Assembly: GCA_022316685.1 (NCBI GenBank)
Contig: JAKJHU010001527.1
Span: 1 to 64,000, forward strand
DNA from: Progne subis subis
Taxonomy: Eukaryota; Chordata; Aves; Passeriformes; Hirundinidae
DNA: 64,000 nucleotides
Direction of reading: 5' to 3'
The notes under the pieces are model-generated. The model did not search any database and had not been told where the DNA came from. It was given only the letters and a program-made list of their open reading frames with translations. The stretch's first letter is position 1. Each line of letters begins with the position of its first letter. Shown one piece after another: positions 11,812 through 23,785 of the stretch. Position numbers and translations under genes: made by a program.

Positions 11812-12750
11812 TGGTGTCGGGTGTCCCCTGTTACAGCGACACAGGTGAGCGCCATGGTGCCAGTTTCCCCTGTTACAGTGACACGGGTGTGTGCAGTGGT
11901 GCCTGGCACTGATGTCCCCTGCTACAATGACACAGGTGAGTGTGATGGTGCCGATTCCCCCGGTATAGTGCAAGTGTGTGCAGTGGTACGAATTTCCCAT
12001 TATATGGCATCTCCCCTGTTACACTGACACAGGTGATGTGCCTTGCACCAATGTCTTCTGTTACAATGGCACACATGAGTGTGATGATGCCAATTTCCCT
12101 TCTTAAAATGACACAGGTGAATAAACAGTGCCTGGCACTGATGTTCCCTGTTGTAATGGCACAGGTGAGTGTGATGGTACCTGGAATGGATGTCCCCTGT
12201 TATACTGACATAGGTGAGTGTGATGATGCCAATTTTCCCTCTTATAATGACACAGGTGAGTGTGGTGGTGCCTGGCACTGGTGTCCCCTATTACAATGAC
12301 ACAGATGAGTGTGATGTGCCTAGCACCAATGTCTCATGTTACAATGGCACAAGTGAGTGTGATGATGCCAATTTCCCCCGTATTACAATGACATAGGTGA
12401 GTGTGATGGTGCGTGGCACTGATGTCCCCTGTTACAATGACACAGGTGAGTGTGATGGTACCTGGAATGGATGTCCCCTGTTATACTGACATAGGTGAGT
12501 GTGATGATGCCAATTTTCCCTCTTATAATGACACAGGTGAGTGTGGTGGTGCCTGGCACTGATGTCCCCTGTTACAATGACACAGGTGAGTGTGATGGTG
12601 CCTGGCACTGATGTCCCCTGTTACAATGATACAGGTGAGTGTGATGGTGCCTGGCACTGGTTTCCCCTATTACAATGACACAGGTGAGTGTGATGGTGCC
12701 TGGCACTGATGTCCCCTGTTGCAATGATACAGGTGAGTGTGATGAGGCTG
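11812..12750. repeat. 49-bp minisatellite with a 42-bp variant unit
   Basis: Roughly 20 head-to-tail units. The main unit is 49 bp (TGGTGCCTGGCACTGATGTC, then CCCTGTTACAATGACACAGG, then TGAGTGTGA), interspersed with a 42-bp form containing GATGCCAATTTTCCCTC. A stretch of at least 110 bp spanning three units at about 12,167-12,280 recurs at about 12,448-12,560, giving a higher-order period of 281 bp. Most units carry CAGGTGAGT, a consensus 5' splice site, on the plus strand. Open frames across the array follow from the repeat and are not genes. Confidence 0.93.
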
Positions 12751-13082
12751 GAGCACATCCCGCTGTTACAGTGCCTCAGGTAGCGTGGCAGAGAGCAGCA
12801 GTGCCTGTGCCAGCCATGCCCCTGCCAGTGGTCACTGTCACCCACAGCTGGGGGTGCTGAGGGCCACCATCAGCCCTCGACAGGGCAAGGGGCTGAACCA
12901 GGGCCAGGGAGCATCCAGAGGGCCCAGTTTGCAGCTGAAGGAGATGGGGCAGGGCTGGAGGTAAGGCTTTGTAAGAGTTGTAGTGTAAAACTTTTCAGGA
13001 AATTTTTTTGCATATAAAACCAAGGTGCCCATCCAAGGACAAGGGCAGGGATGGATCAGGCTGTGGCTTCACCGGGGAGCAT

Positions 13083-13320
13083 CACGGAGTCACAGAATCA
13101 ATCAGGTTGGAAAAGACCTTTGAGATCATCAAGTACAACCTTTGACCAAACATCACCCTGTCAACCAGACCAGAGCACTGAGTGCCACGTCCAGTCTTTC
13201 ATTAAATTCTTCCAGGGACAGTAACTCCATCTCCCCTGGGAGTGCTTTCCAGTGTTTAATCACCCTTCCTCTGAAGAAGTTCCTCCTATGGCCTCAGGAG
13301 ACTGAGGGGGTTATGTGTTC
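13083..13320 (-). repeat. CR1 LINE 3' fragment
   Basis: Antisense copy beginning with CACAGAATCAATCAGGTTGG and AAAGACCTTTGAGATCATC. It runs through the CR1-typical TTCTTCCAGGGACAG and GGGAGTGCTTTCCAGTG. Confidence 0.88.
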
Positions 13321-14840
13321 TCCCTGCTGCCTCCTAAGATGTTCTTACAGCCTTTGTCTTCCTCCAAGAACTGCATCCTGCATTTTATACCGTTGTTGGT
13401 CAGTGAGCTGAACCGATGTGACTCGTCAGGAGATTTTTTTATGATGAGTCCATCTGCCAGGAAGCTTAAATCATAAAAAAGGGATGTAAAACTTCCCTGA
13501 ACTGTATTTCCTACTAAGCACTGTAACAGTAGCAAGTAGAAATTAATGCCACAGTGACTCGAAATGGAAAGGTTCAGTTCAGCAAAGGGAAATGAACCAT
13601 TCCATTTGAGGAATCATGAGAAATTTCTGAAAATAAATTTTAAAAACTTTGCTTTATTAGAAAAATTTTTGCTCTTGTTTCTTAACAATTTTGACTTGTT
13701 AAAAGAAACAGCCATGAAAGCTGCAGGAAGAAGTTTTTTTGATTAGTTACATTTTTTTTGTTATTATTTCCTTGACTTCACAAACCTTTTTTAAAATCTA
13801 AAATCTCACCCTCTTGTTCCACTGACTTAGATAACAGTATTCTTGAGGTGCCTTCCATACAGGTGTGATTGAACAAAGCTAGAGCAAGAAAAGGGATAAA
13901 TAGCATCTAAGGAGCACATTCCATCTCTGGCTGCCCAAGCAGGAGATACGCAGAAGGTTAAAAATGAATTTTCAGCTCAAATTAATCAAGATAACACTTT
14001 ATAAAATGCTTTGGAAAGGATAATTGCTGCTATTAAAATTTTTACAGAGCTCTCATTTGGCACTGCTGAAAAGAGATTGGCTCTGTCGTCTCTCTAATTG
14101 CTCCTCAGGTAGGCTTAAGCTGCTCTGAGGTTCATGCCCCTCCCTCAGTGTAGAAAGGACAAAATCAGCTGTGTTGAAAAAGACCAGCATGTGCATTGAC
14201 ATTTTATTTATTAATTATTAATTACTACCCTCATCAGTGCCTTCCTTCCTTTGGCTGTCCTAGTGAACCATGGTGTTGGGATGGGTAAAACCCTGGGTTA
14301 GGATGGAGTGGGGTAAGAGATGGTGAAGTGTCTGAGTCCCCAGTGTGCATGCACGAGGTTACCCATGCTCATGATGTTTGAAAGACCAGGTCCTAAGTTT
14401 GCCAGGCTGATTTAAATGGAAAAGCATCTTGGTCACTTTGTGAATCACCAGCCTGCACACCAGGCAGAGTCCTACCTCCCACTCCTCTTCCCCTAGACAC
14501 TTCCTTCCAATTTTCTTCCTTTTTCTTCTGCCGGTGAGTAGGAGGATTTTCGCCCTTTTTTCTCCCCCTCCAACCCTTCCAAACCCATTTCTGGATGGTG
14601 TCTACACTGTGAGCTCCTAAGCAACCCCCTGCATTTTTTGTTCTGGGGTGTGTGAGGCTGGATCATATGTCTGCACAGCTTGCTATGCAATCCCACGCAA
14701 GGAGCTCCAAGGGAAATGGACTTGCTGGGATTTGCTCGGTGAAATCTTCTGTCACTGCCGTCGGGGCCACAAGTGGAATCTCTGTTTCCCCTGCAGGAGA
14801 ATGGGACAAATTGTCAAAATGGGATTGGATTCAAACTGAC
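13321..14840. other. Intergenic, no gene seen
   Basis: AT-rich sequence without a recognised exon, RNA gene or repeat family. Short frames here lack codon bias or known motifs. Confidence 0.5.
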
Positions 14841-14844
14841 ATAG

Positions 14845-15086
14845 AGTTGGTTTGGATTGGATATCAGGAAAAAATTTGTCCCTGTGAGGGTGTTGAGGCC
14901 CTGGCACAGGGTGCCCAGAGAAGCTGTGGCTGCCCCTGGATCCCTGGCAGTGTCCAAGGCCAGGATTGAAATTGGGGCTTGGAGCAGCCTGGGACAGTGG
15001 AAGGTGTCCCTGCCATGGCAAAGGAGTTGGAACTGGATGATCTTTAAAGTCCCTTCCAGCCCAAACCATTCTATGATTCTGTGATA
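14845..15086 (+). repeat. CR1 LINE 3' fragment
   Basis: Sense CR1 tail: GGCACAGGGTGCCCAGAGAA, TTGGAACTGGATGATCTTTA, and a closing CCATTCTATGATTCTGTGAT. Confidence 0.92.
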
Positions 15087-15089
15087 GAA

Positions 15090-17010
15090 AATAAACAGCA
15101 TTTAGACACCTTCATCTGTCAAATCACCAGGCCCCGCAGTTCCATGCTCTATTTTGGCTTATTTAGCTGACTCAAAGAAAATATGATCAGTCTGTGTGAG
15201 CATTAAAACAGCAGAGAAAAGCCACTTACTGATTAAAGCTGATTCAAGGTTGGTGCTAGAAACAGGAATAAGATTCTTCACTTCTCGATGAACATGAGCT
15301 TGAAAGGAGGTTTGACCATTACAGGGATTTTGAGAAATGGCTCCCTATCAAAGAAATAAATGTTGTATTCTCTCATGAAGAGGAAGGGAACTGAAACCCC
15401 TAGAAAAGACAAAAGCAGGAGAAAAGCTTCCCATGGGACTGAATTAGTTGTCTCTGTCTTGCTGCCTATGGGATGCTGCTCTCCAGTAGCAAATCAGGCC
15501 AAAGAGATGCTGAGCCATAACTTTTCCAACTCCACCTCAGTTTTTTTCCTCTCTTTCTAGGCTCTTCCTCCTTTCCTCTACTGTTCTTCAAAATATCTGG
15601 TGCTCTGCAAGGTGTTTCTCATTCAAAACAGATTTTATTGGTGTTAGCCGTAGAAATCTAAGTGAGACACACACATCCCTCTCTGTCTCTAACAAGTTTT
15701 CTAAAATCTTTCAGTCTGTTAGTGTAGTCACATTTTCCCTTAATCAGGAGCTTAGAGGAAAAGCTCTGGAAATAACAGGGATGAGCCATTTCCTCTTTGT
15801 GTTACTTTTGTAAACATGGAGATGCATTTTCCCCCATTGTCTCCCTCCTCATTTTTACTCCAGAGGAGTCTGAAAGACTGAGCTGGACTGGACTTTCTGG
15901 TTTAGACTGCAAAAGTAGCTGAGACCAATCCCACCAGGTTGCTTCCCACTGGTCTTTCCAAGGAAGTCAGGTAATCTTTGCCTTGATGTAAAGATTCATG
16001 AAATTATGCTACCATGAATCAAGGCCAGGATAAATTCTCAAAAACCTTGTAACACCAGTTTTAACTCATCTGATTTTTTCTTTCATTTCTTTATTTTTTT
16101 TTTCCCTTGCTGATTATAACAAAGCCACAGCTCTTTGCAGAATTCCTGTGGGTCCTTAATGAGGAAAGCTTTGGACATAATCTTCTTCCAGACTTTCACA
16201 CTCAGGAGGCCACAGGATTAAACACTTTTTTTGGCACGAATATCCTCGCGGTTTTTATTTGGCCTGAATAAATCTGCACAACTGGAATGTTGTTCTCCAG
16301 TCCTTTCCTGCCAGCACTCCTTGTGAACCATATTCCATGCTTCCCCTTTGCCAGGTGCATTTCTTCTCTCCAGCACTGGAACCAGTGAGTTGTAGCTGGA
16401 AGAATGAAAATGTCATCATTCATGGCAGGTAGATGAAGACATTCATCATGGAGTTCTGGCAAGATGAAGTAAGAAAGTTTATCACACAATGACAGAGGAT
16501 GCAGCTTTGGTGCTGTCAGAGGGAGTGTAAAACTGAGAAAGAAATTTTTTTAATACAACAGTTCCCCTGGCAACATTTTCTTTAGCTTTAGAAATGCTTT
16601 GTCTCTGGTTCAAACAGCTTTAATTGCTCTGGTTATCCTTCAGTTTATTCTAAAGAACTTTTCAATGTGTAATAATGTGCCAGTAAAGGGAAATATCATT
16701 CTCTACACTCATAATCATGATTGCATTTTTCATTATTGCTTAAGGTCGTGCTTTTTAGACACTTCCTGAGGCTTACATGGAAAACAAGATTCTTCAAGGA
16801 GTTCAAACAAAGTGCAAATCTATCCAGAGCTCCTTTGAAACTGGTGCTCAACACCTCTCTCTAGCAAGCACAGTGGGTCCAGCTCTGGGCACATCAGATG
16901 AGCAAATGAACAGCTTTGTCAGAGGAATGCACACACAGACACTGTGTCCTGGGCTCCAAATCCCACAGGACTTCCCATGAAATTTACCGTGGGACCATGG
17001 AATTAAAGCC
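15090..17010. other. Intergenic, no gene seen
   Basis: No exon or repeat family recognised on either strand. Confidence 0.5.
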
Positions 17011-17018
17011 CTTTTCAC

Positions 17019-17092
17019 ACAGGATCACCCAGAACTGTTGGGGTTGGAAGGGACCTCTGAAGTTCCTCTTGTCCAACACCCCCAAGCTTTTC
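17019..17092 (-). repeat. CR1 LINE short 3' end
   Basis: Antisense CR1 terminus with GTTGGGGTTGGAAGGGACCT and TGTCCAACACCC; only about 75 bp. Confidence 0.7.
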
Positions 17093-17144
17093 TTATTTTT
17101 CAGATGATTTTGCAAGGGCTGCCAGCTATGAGAAACTTTAATAC

Positions 17145-17339
17145 TCACACCTCTGAAAATAGAATATTAATGAATATCCCAATCCCCTGACCCACAGGGA
17201 TGATCCAGAGTGGCACTGCCATGATGAGAGAGCAGATTGTTACCAAAATAGTAACTGTGATACTGGGAGAGCTGTTTCCCTTTTGCATTTTCATGAAATA
17301 CATGCCTGTGACTGACATCTTACTGCTCCCTTTGGGCAC
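17145..17339 (-). other. Hydrophobic open frame, possible retroviral env leader remnant
   Basis: A 64-codon frame rich in hydrophobic residues (ITVTILVTICSLIMAVPLW) preceded by a polar MQKGNSS stretch. This resembles a signal peptide followed by the start of a surface glycoprotein. It ends at TGA after LFSEV. No LTR, pol or further env sequence was recognised beside it, so the assignment is tentative; it could be a chance frame. Confidence 0.2.
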
Positions 17340-17629
17340 TGAGTTAAGATCACCAAGTAGAAATGGCAGGGGTTTTTTTTTTTGGAAATCAATGTCTCCT
17401 CTGCACTATGTCTGTGATACCAGGTCAGTGACTGAAAGCTGCCCTTTTGCAGTAAGACACTGAAAGGCTCTGGCAGAGATGATTTGGGATATTCAATTTC
17501 TCTTCCTGTGGCAGAATCACTGCTGTATTTTGGCTTTCTCCTGTAGAGCAGCAGTGAACTTTATTTTGATATTCAGGCTGAGAGAGTTGGGGCTGTTCAG
17601 AGAAATCTCCAGGGAAACCTTATTGCACT

Positions 17630-17960
17630 TTTTCATTATCTGAAGGGGCTACAAGAGAGCTGAAGAGGGATTTTTTTACAAGGTCTTGTACTGATAGGAC
17701 AAGGGATAATGGCTTTAAACTGAAGGAGGGTCAGTTTAGACTAGATATCAGAGAGAATTTTTTTACAATGAGTGTGAGGAAAACCACAACAGGTTGTCCA
17801 GAGAGGTGGTGGACTCCCAATCCTTGGAAAACTTCAGGGCCAGGCTGGACAGGGCTCTGACTGAGCTGAAAATGTCGCTGCCCACAGCAGAGGGGGTTGG
17901 ACTGGATGACCTTTGAAGGGTCCTTTCAACCCCGCCACTCTGATTTCATGATTCTGTTTG
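17630..17960 (+). repeat. CR1 LINE 3' fragment
   Basis: Sense copy with ATAATGGCTTTAAACTGAAG, AGACTAGATATCAGAGAGAA, GGTTGTCCAGAGAGGTGGTG and TTGGACTGGATGACCTTTGA, ending in TGATTTCATGATTCTG. Confidence 0.93.
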
Positions 17961-19440
17961 GTCGTTTCCTTTGAAACACTCGCACACAAAGTGAGATCGC
18001 CTAAAAGCTGAGGGAACTGGTGAGTGCTAAAAGGGCTCAAGAATAAAGATTGACATTTTAAAGGATAAAGCCTCCAGTCCTTTCCTCTTCCACATCCCAT
18101 GCAGCATCTTTCCTCAGCAAAGTTGCTGAAGGTGGTGTCGCTCAGGAAACCTCCCAGAGTCCCAACCACAGGGCTTGGCCTCAGGATAAGGAGCTGACTT
18201 CCCCAAAATGGGCTGGGGTGCCTCACAGCCCCTCGCCCTGAGCTGTTCCACCCCTCCCCACCCTGTCAGCACCCAGCAACATCCCTCCTACACCACGTCC
18301 TACACCTACTCCCAGCTCGGCTCTCTCTGCTCTTCAATTCCCCCGTTGGACTTTCGGAGCACCAAGACGTGTAAAAGCTTCAGGTGCCTTTGTGTACTCG
18401 AGTCAAACATTTACTTACAACTGCTGTTTCAGCAGTAATAATTAAATTAAACATGTAGGGATTAGAGCTGCCTGGAAGACCCGCGAGCTGGAGATGTAAA
18501 TCACACCACCTCACTAATTTACGGTGTTCCGCGCCTCCAGCTGTACACGGGAGTTTTTTGGAGTGGAATTGTGTTGTTGTAAATGTAACTGGGATTCCTG
18601 AGGAGCAGGAAGATGATTACAGGCCTCTGTCCCTGCGCCCAAAGGCATAAATTAAACGAGGTCGGGTTAGGTCAGTAGCTGAATGCAAGGAATGTTGTGT
18701 ACATGGTTCACTTGAAGAGATTCTAAAAAGGGACTTGGATTTATTTCTTTTTTCTTTGCAAAAATAATGCATTTTTGAATATGTGAAACATTATTTCTCA
18801 ACCATTGAAATCATCCAATTACATTTTTCAGTGAAAATGTGCTTAAGTGAACTCCTTTGAAGAATATCCTCAAATCCCCTGTCTTACCGGGCTTTGAAAA
18901 AAAATCTCTATTTGCTGAGCCAGAAAATGTGCAAATCCAAGTCTGCTTTTTTTCAGGCTGGAACTCCTATGTGCTGCATATATCTTAGTGCTGTGACAAT
19001 ATTTGTAGATATTTCTAGGAATATATTGCTGTCATGAACTAATGAATTCAAGTCCAGCTGTTTAAAAAAAAAAAAAAAAAAGGCAAAATATATCAGAAAT
19101 GTAAGTAAAATGAAATGAAATATAAAGGCAGTAAGAGAGAACTTTCCTCTTTATGGTTTTTAGTTCATAACTGCTTGTGTTTGAAAATCGATCTGACAGT
19201 TTTCAGTTAGTTCACATTTCTCTTTTAAGTGATAAGAGAATAGCCCTGTACTTCCAGGTCCCAGAGGGCCCATGACAGCCATCCTCAGGCACACAGTAGG
19301 GCAGAAATCATTTCCGTTTGGTTCTTGTTCTTCCCAAAGGTATCAGCTGCGGTTAAATTTATCTTTTTCTTTCAATTCCCTCACTATTTCCTAAGTCATT
19401 TTTGAGAAGGAGAGAAAACTTAACAGTTTCAAAATTCAGA
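17961..19440. other. Intergenic, no gene seen
   Basis: No exon recognised. Contains an A run at about 19,064-19,081. Otherwise unique-looking AT-rich sequence. Confidence 0.5.
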
Positions 19441-19447
19441 TTCAACA

Positions 19448-20168
19448 AAACCAAGTGTTGAGTCCTGCCTTTGGGTCACAACAACCCCATGGAGCTCCAG
19501 GCTGGGCAGAGGGACTGGCAAGCTGGGAAAGCCCTGGAGGTGCTGGTGACAGGGGCTGGACACGAGCCCAGGGGTGCCCAGGTGGGCAAGAGGCCCCTGG
19601 CACCTGGGCTGGATGAGGAATTGTGTGTCCAGCAGGAGCAGGGCAGGGATTGTCCCTCTGTGCTCCAGGGCTGTGTCCAGCTCTGGCTCCTGCAGGAGAG
19701 CCCTGGAGGGGCTGGAGCGTGTCCAGGGCAGGGAAGGGAGCTGGGAAGGGGCTGGAGCCCCAGGAGGGGCTGAGGGAGCTGGGAAAGGGCTGAGCCTGGA
19801 GAAAAGGAGGCTCAGGGGGAACCTTGTGGCTCTGCACCAGTCCCTGACAGGAGGGGCAATGAGATGGTCAGGTCCTTCTTGCAGGTAACAAGCGTTAGGG
19901 TAAAATGGTGTCAGGTGGAGCCACGGGAGGTTTAGATTGGATATTAGAGAAAATTTCTTCCCAGAAAGGTGCTCAAACCCTGGCACAGCTGCCCAGGGCA
20001 GTGATGGAGTCCCCATCCCTGGAGGCATTTGAAAGCTGTGTGGATGTGGCACTTGGGGACATGGGTCAGTGGTGTACTCAGCAGTGCTGGGTTAAGGGTT
20101 GGACTCAATGACCTTTAATGTCATTTCCAAGCTAAATTATTTGATATTTGTATTATGATTCTATAATT
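19448..20168 (+). repeat. CR1 LINE fragment, about 720 bp
   Basis: Sense CR1 with 3' ORF2-end and 3' UTR regions: CTGGAGAAAAGGAGGCTCAG, GTCCCTGACAGGAGGGG and a closing TTATGATTCTATAATTTT. About 300 bp of it (19,560-19,860) is nearly identical, in reverse, to the copy at 47,640-47,940. Confidence 0.94.
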
Positions 20169-20169
20169 T

Positions 20170-21285
20170 TACTGATTTTTACTGGAAAAGGAACGAGCCC
20201 CTTGACATGACTACACCCCAAAATGTTGATACATTCACAACTAGATCTTGTGAAGATAAGAGAATGCACACAGAACTGTGGTAGCAAAATTCTTTACTAA
20301 TAAAATATCAAACATGGAACTGTTGGCTCATTGCTCTCATGTTCTACGCAAATAATCCAAGCACTATCACGGGTTTTAAATTGACATTGCATTGTCACCC
20401 GCACAAATCCGTGAGGAGCAGCATTCCTGTCACATCCAGCACACACCAGGAGCCCTTTTGTCCCCTTCCACTTTGAAATAAGGCGATTCTTCCATTGCAG
20501 AAAATCTACCCTGTATTTTCAGAAGTGCCTGGAAGGGTTGTACCTCCTCAGTAAGTCTGAGTCAGAGGAACTATGAGACCAAATCTGTCATGCACAGATT
20601 TGAAAATCCTAATTTAAACTGAGAACGCATTCGTTGATGAATTAGGGTTGTGAAGGAAAAAAAAAAATTGTATAATTTTTTCTGCATCCAAAAACTCATC
20701 TTGGAAGCAACAGTGTGTGCTGAAATGCAACCAAACCTAAGACACTGTCAGCTCTGCTGATTTCTGTACTCCTCCCTACTAAGAAGCAGTGGAGTACCTT
20801 TTAGATTACATTTTCAAAGCTATTAATTAAAAAAAAAAAAAATTAACTTCTAACCCAAATGCATGAAAACATTGGGGTAGTGCTCAACTTCTGCAGATGA
20901 ACTGCCCCCAAATTGCCTGAATTCTTTTATCAGTCTATACAAAATTTAAAAAAATTAGTATATGCACACTGCAGTAGTGTGTTTAAAGTCCTACTTGTAT
21001 TTCTGATTGGTTTTGATGCTCTTTCATAGGAAAATGCATTTCATTTTGCAAAATGCCTCTAATACTGTTTTGATTGTTTTAAAATTCATTGTCTGAGGCC
21101 TCAGCTGCAAAAGCTAATTTAATTTAGCTGATACATATAAACTCACTAGCACAGTGGTTTTGTTTAAACAAATGGATTTGCCTTACATGCAATCATATGC
21201 TTTTTCTTAAATCACATTTTCCAGCAGGGTTACTTTATGTTTTAAGTAATTAATTATTCAATTAATATATTCTTATTCAAAGCAG
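20170..21285. other. Intergenic, no gene seen
   Basis: AT-rich; holds short A runs near 20,660 and 20,828. No exon recognised. Confidence 0.5.
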
Positions 21286-21287
21286 CC

Positions 21288-21655
21288 TAGGGAGCAGGGG
21301 AGGGGTTTAATCTGGAGAAAAGGAGCTCAGAGGAGATTTCATTGCACTCCACAACTCCCTGACAGGAGGGTGTAGTGAGATGGGGGTAGGTCTCTTCTCC
21401 CAGGTAAAAAGCAACAGGACAAGAAGAAATGGCTTCAAGTTGCACCAGGGGAGGTTTAGATTGCATTTATGAAAAATTTCTACACAGAAAGGGTGGTCAA
21501 GCACAGGAACAGGCCGTCCAAGGAAGTGATGGAATCACAGTCCCTGGAAGTGTTCAAAAAACATGCAGATGTGGTGCCTAGGAACGCCTTTTGGGGTTAA
21601 TGGTTGGATTTGCAGTTCTTTTCCAACCTAAACAATTCTATGGTTCTGTGAATGA
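21288..21655 (+). repeat. CR1 LINE 3' fragment
   Basis: Sense CR1: CTGGAGAAAAGGAGCTCAGA, CTCCCTGACAGGAGGGTG, TTGCACCAGGGGAGGTTTAG, ending CAATTCTATGGTTCTGTG. Confidence 0.93.
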
Positions 21656-21957
21656 AAAAATCAGCTTCTCATTTGCACCAAGAAAATCATTACGCTGAGG
21701 AAAATTCTGTGCAGCAACTAAAAGCATTCACTTGGAAAGCCGTTTTGCAACGAGGAGAGGAACAGGCTCCCTGAATCCCTGACATTTCAACCTGAACTCA
21801 TCTGCTCCTCAGCAGAGCTTCAGCAGTGACGAATTAAATGCTCCTGGATAGTCAGGCCACTGGAGACTGAGGTGGGGACAAAGCATTCTGAAGGCAGCAA
21901 CAGGGACATCTTGTGCAGGTCACTTAAAATTACAAATACATCTCCCTGGAAACTGTG

Positions 21958-22631
21958 TGTCTTAGGTTGCAATGCAAGATGTAACCAGCGGTTTGTATTC
22001 TATTATCATCTGTTAAAAGCAGGTGTGGCAGTGTTCTTTATCTCTTCCAGGACCCATCCTCCCTCCAGGGGATATCTGCTGTTAATGGGCCATCAAGGCT
22101 CACTGCATGGCTGAGACAATTCCATCATCCCATTGGGAGGAGCCCAAGCATCCCTACCTGGATAAAATCTGGGATTGGGAACACCAGGACAGCCTGTTTG
22201 CACTGGATTCCCAGAGGAACACTGGACTCATCTCACCACCACTGGACCTTCAGAGGAAAACTGCACCCTTCTACAGGATCATTGCTTCAACAGAACCACA
22301 TCTGTCACTGCAGGGGGACTTGACTGGACTGCTCCCAACACCCGGACCAACAGGGTGTCAGGTTGTGTTCTGACTCTGTTAGTGTTTTCTTTTTGTTTAG
22401 TGGTGTTTTTTTTGTTTGTTTTGTTTTTTTGTTTTTGTTTTTTTTTTTTTTTTTTGTACTACTACATTTTTATTTTAATTTTCCTAGTGAAGAACTGTTA
22501 TTCCTGTTCCCATATCTTTGCCCGGGAGCCCCTTAATTTCAAAATTATAGTAATTCAGAGGGAAGGGGTTTACATCTTCCAGAGAGGCTCCTGCCTTCCT
22601 TAGCAGACACCTGTCTTTCCAAACTAAGACA
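21958..22631 (+). mobile_element. Solo LTR of an endogenous retrovirus, 674 bp
   Basis: Bounded by a perfect 8-bp terminal inverted repeat, TGTCTTAG at 21958-21965 and CTAAGACA at 22624-22631, with the canonical TG...CA ends. The flanking 5-mers CTGTG (left) and CAGTG (right) look like a target-site duplication with one change. A related element lies in the opposite orientation at 43,500-44,248. Internal features are a T-rich block (22,400-22,460) and a shared stretch around AAGAACTGTTATTCCTGTTC. No internal retroviral genes adjoin it, so it is a solo LTR. Orientation is assigned arbitrarily as this strand. Confidence 0.8.
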
Positions 22632-22699
22632 CAGTGTCAGGATGGTTTCTTAGGCCATGCCTGAGGACCTTGTTCCCAATGGCACATCAGAGATGGATT

Positions 22700-22797
22700 T
22701 CACAGAACCACAGAGCGGCTGGGTTTGGGTTGGAGGGAGACTTAAAGAACACCCATTTCCACCCCCTTGCCACAGGCAGGGACATCTTCCACTAGCA
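22700..22797 (-). repeat. CR1 LINE short 3' end
   Basis: Antisense CR1 terminus: CACAGAACCACAGAGCGGCT, GGTTGGAGGGAGACTTAAAG, CACAGGCAGGGACATCTTCC. Confidence 0.8.
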
Positions 22798-23655
22798 TTT
22801 AACTCCAAAAAATACAGAGGTTGAGTCTGCAGAAGTGACTGACTGAGAACAGTTAGCAGCTGAGTTCAAGTAATTGGGAACACTCCTGAACTCACATAAA
22901 AGCCACAGCCAAGAGGTCGAGCAGGATTTGGTCCTCAAAGGTGAGGACCTTTTTTCATGCTGATGTAAAGCCACAAGCTGCCAGGCACAGAGGTGGAATT
23001 GCCTGCAGGATTATTTAATTATTACATCATTATTATTTATTACTATTTTATTACCTCTGAAAACAAGAAGAGAACATCAGGCTGATGATGCTGTCCCAGC
23101 TCACAGACCTCTGCCCCTCAAGGCAGTGAGCTAGGAGTGACCAGGAGACATTCCTTTCTGCTCACCATTTTTTTCCATAAATTAAAGAAATAACCAGCAT
23201 CTACCTTGGGCCACAGAGCAATGAATGACACAAGATATTTCTGCATATTACGTGGAAAGAATCATGATTAAAATATATATTGGCTTGGCTTTATCAGTCT
23301 GGCCCACCACACCTTCTGAAGGCAGCAAAAGTGTTCAGAAAATAGCTGAATTTTAAGTAAAAATTATCTATTTAAATATTTTAATTCTTTACATAAAATG
23401 TTAAAAGTTTATTAAAGAAGCTTAAAATGAAGAAGGCCACTCTTCTGACAAACAAATAAACATTGTTTCTTTCATCATCAGTAGTCAAAAGTAAGTACAT
23501 GATCTCAGGTTACTCTGCACCAGAGGAAAATAAATAATATATTATGACCATTATTGAACATTTCTCAGGATTTTCCTGCTGAAAATATTTATCCTGCTCT
23601 TCAGACACAGGCAAATCAAATGAGATACTTGGGAAATCCTCACCAAGAAGGATTT

Positions 23656-23700
23656 GAAAAGAAAGAAAGAAAGAAAAGAAAGAAAGAAAGAAAGAAAGAA

Positions 23701-23784
<84 letters not shown>

Positions 23785-23785
23785 G
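23656..23785. repeat. (GAAA)n microsatellite
   Basis: About 130 bp of GAAA units, with AAAAG interruptions before about 23,705 and about 20 uninterrupted units after. The open frames across it are repeat artefacts. Confidence 0.97.

Noticed and set aside
11716..12396. His/Cys/Thr-rich frames resembling zinc-finger repeats in the minisatellite
   Set aside because: Periodicity is that of the 42-49 bp DNA unit; frame changes between units and no C2H2 spacing.
11812..12750. CRISPR-like array
   Set aside because: Units are contiguous tandem repeats without unique spacers, in vertebrate DNA.
19429..20052. A 207-codon frame and overlapping frames at 19.4-20.1 kb and 47.3-48.1 kb
   Set aside because: Frames in the GC-rich CR1 3' region. 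They recur in the inverted copy because the DNA is repeated.
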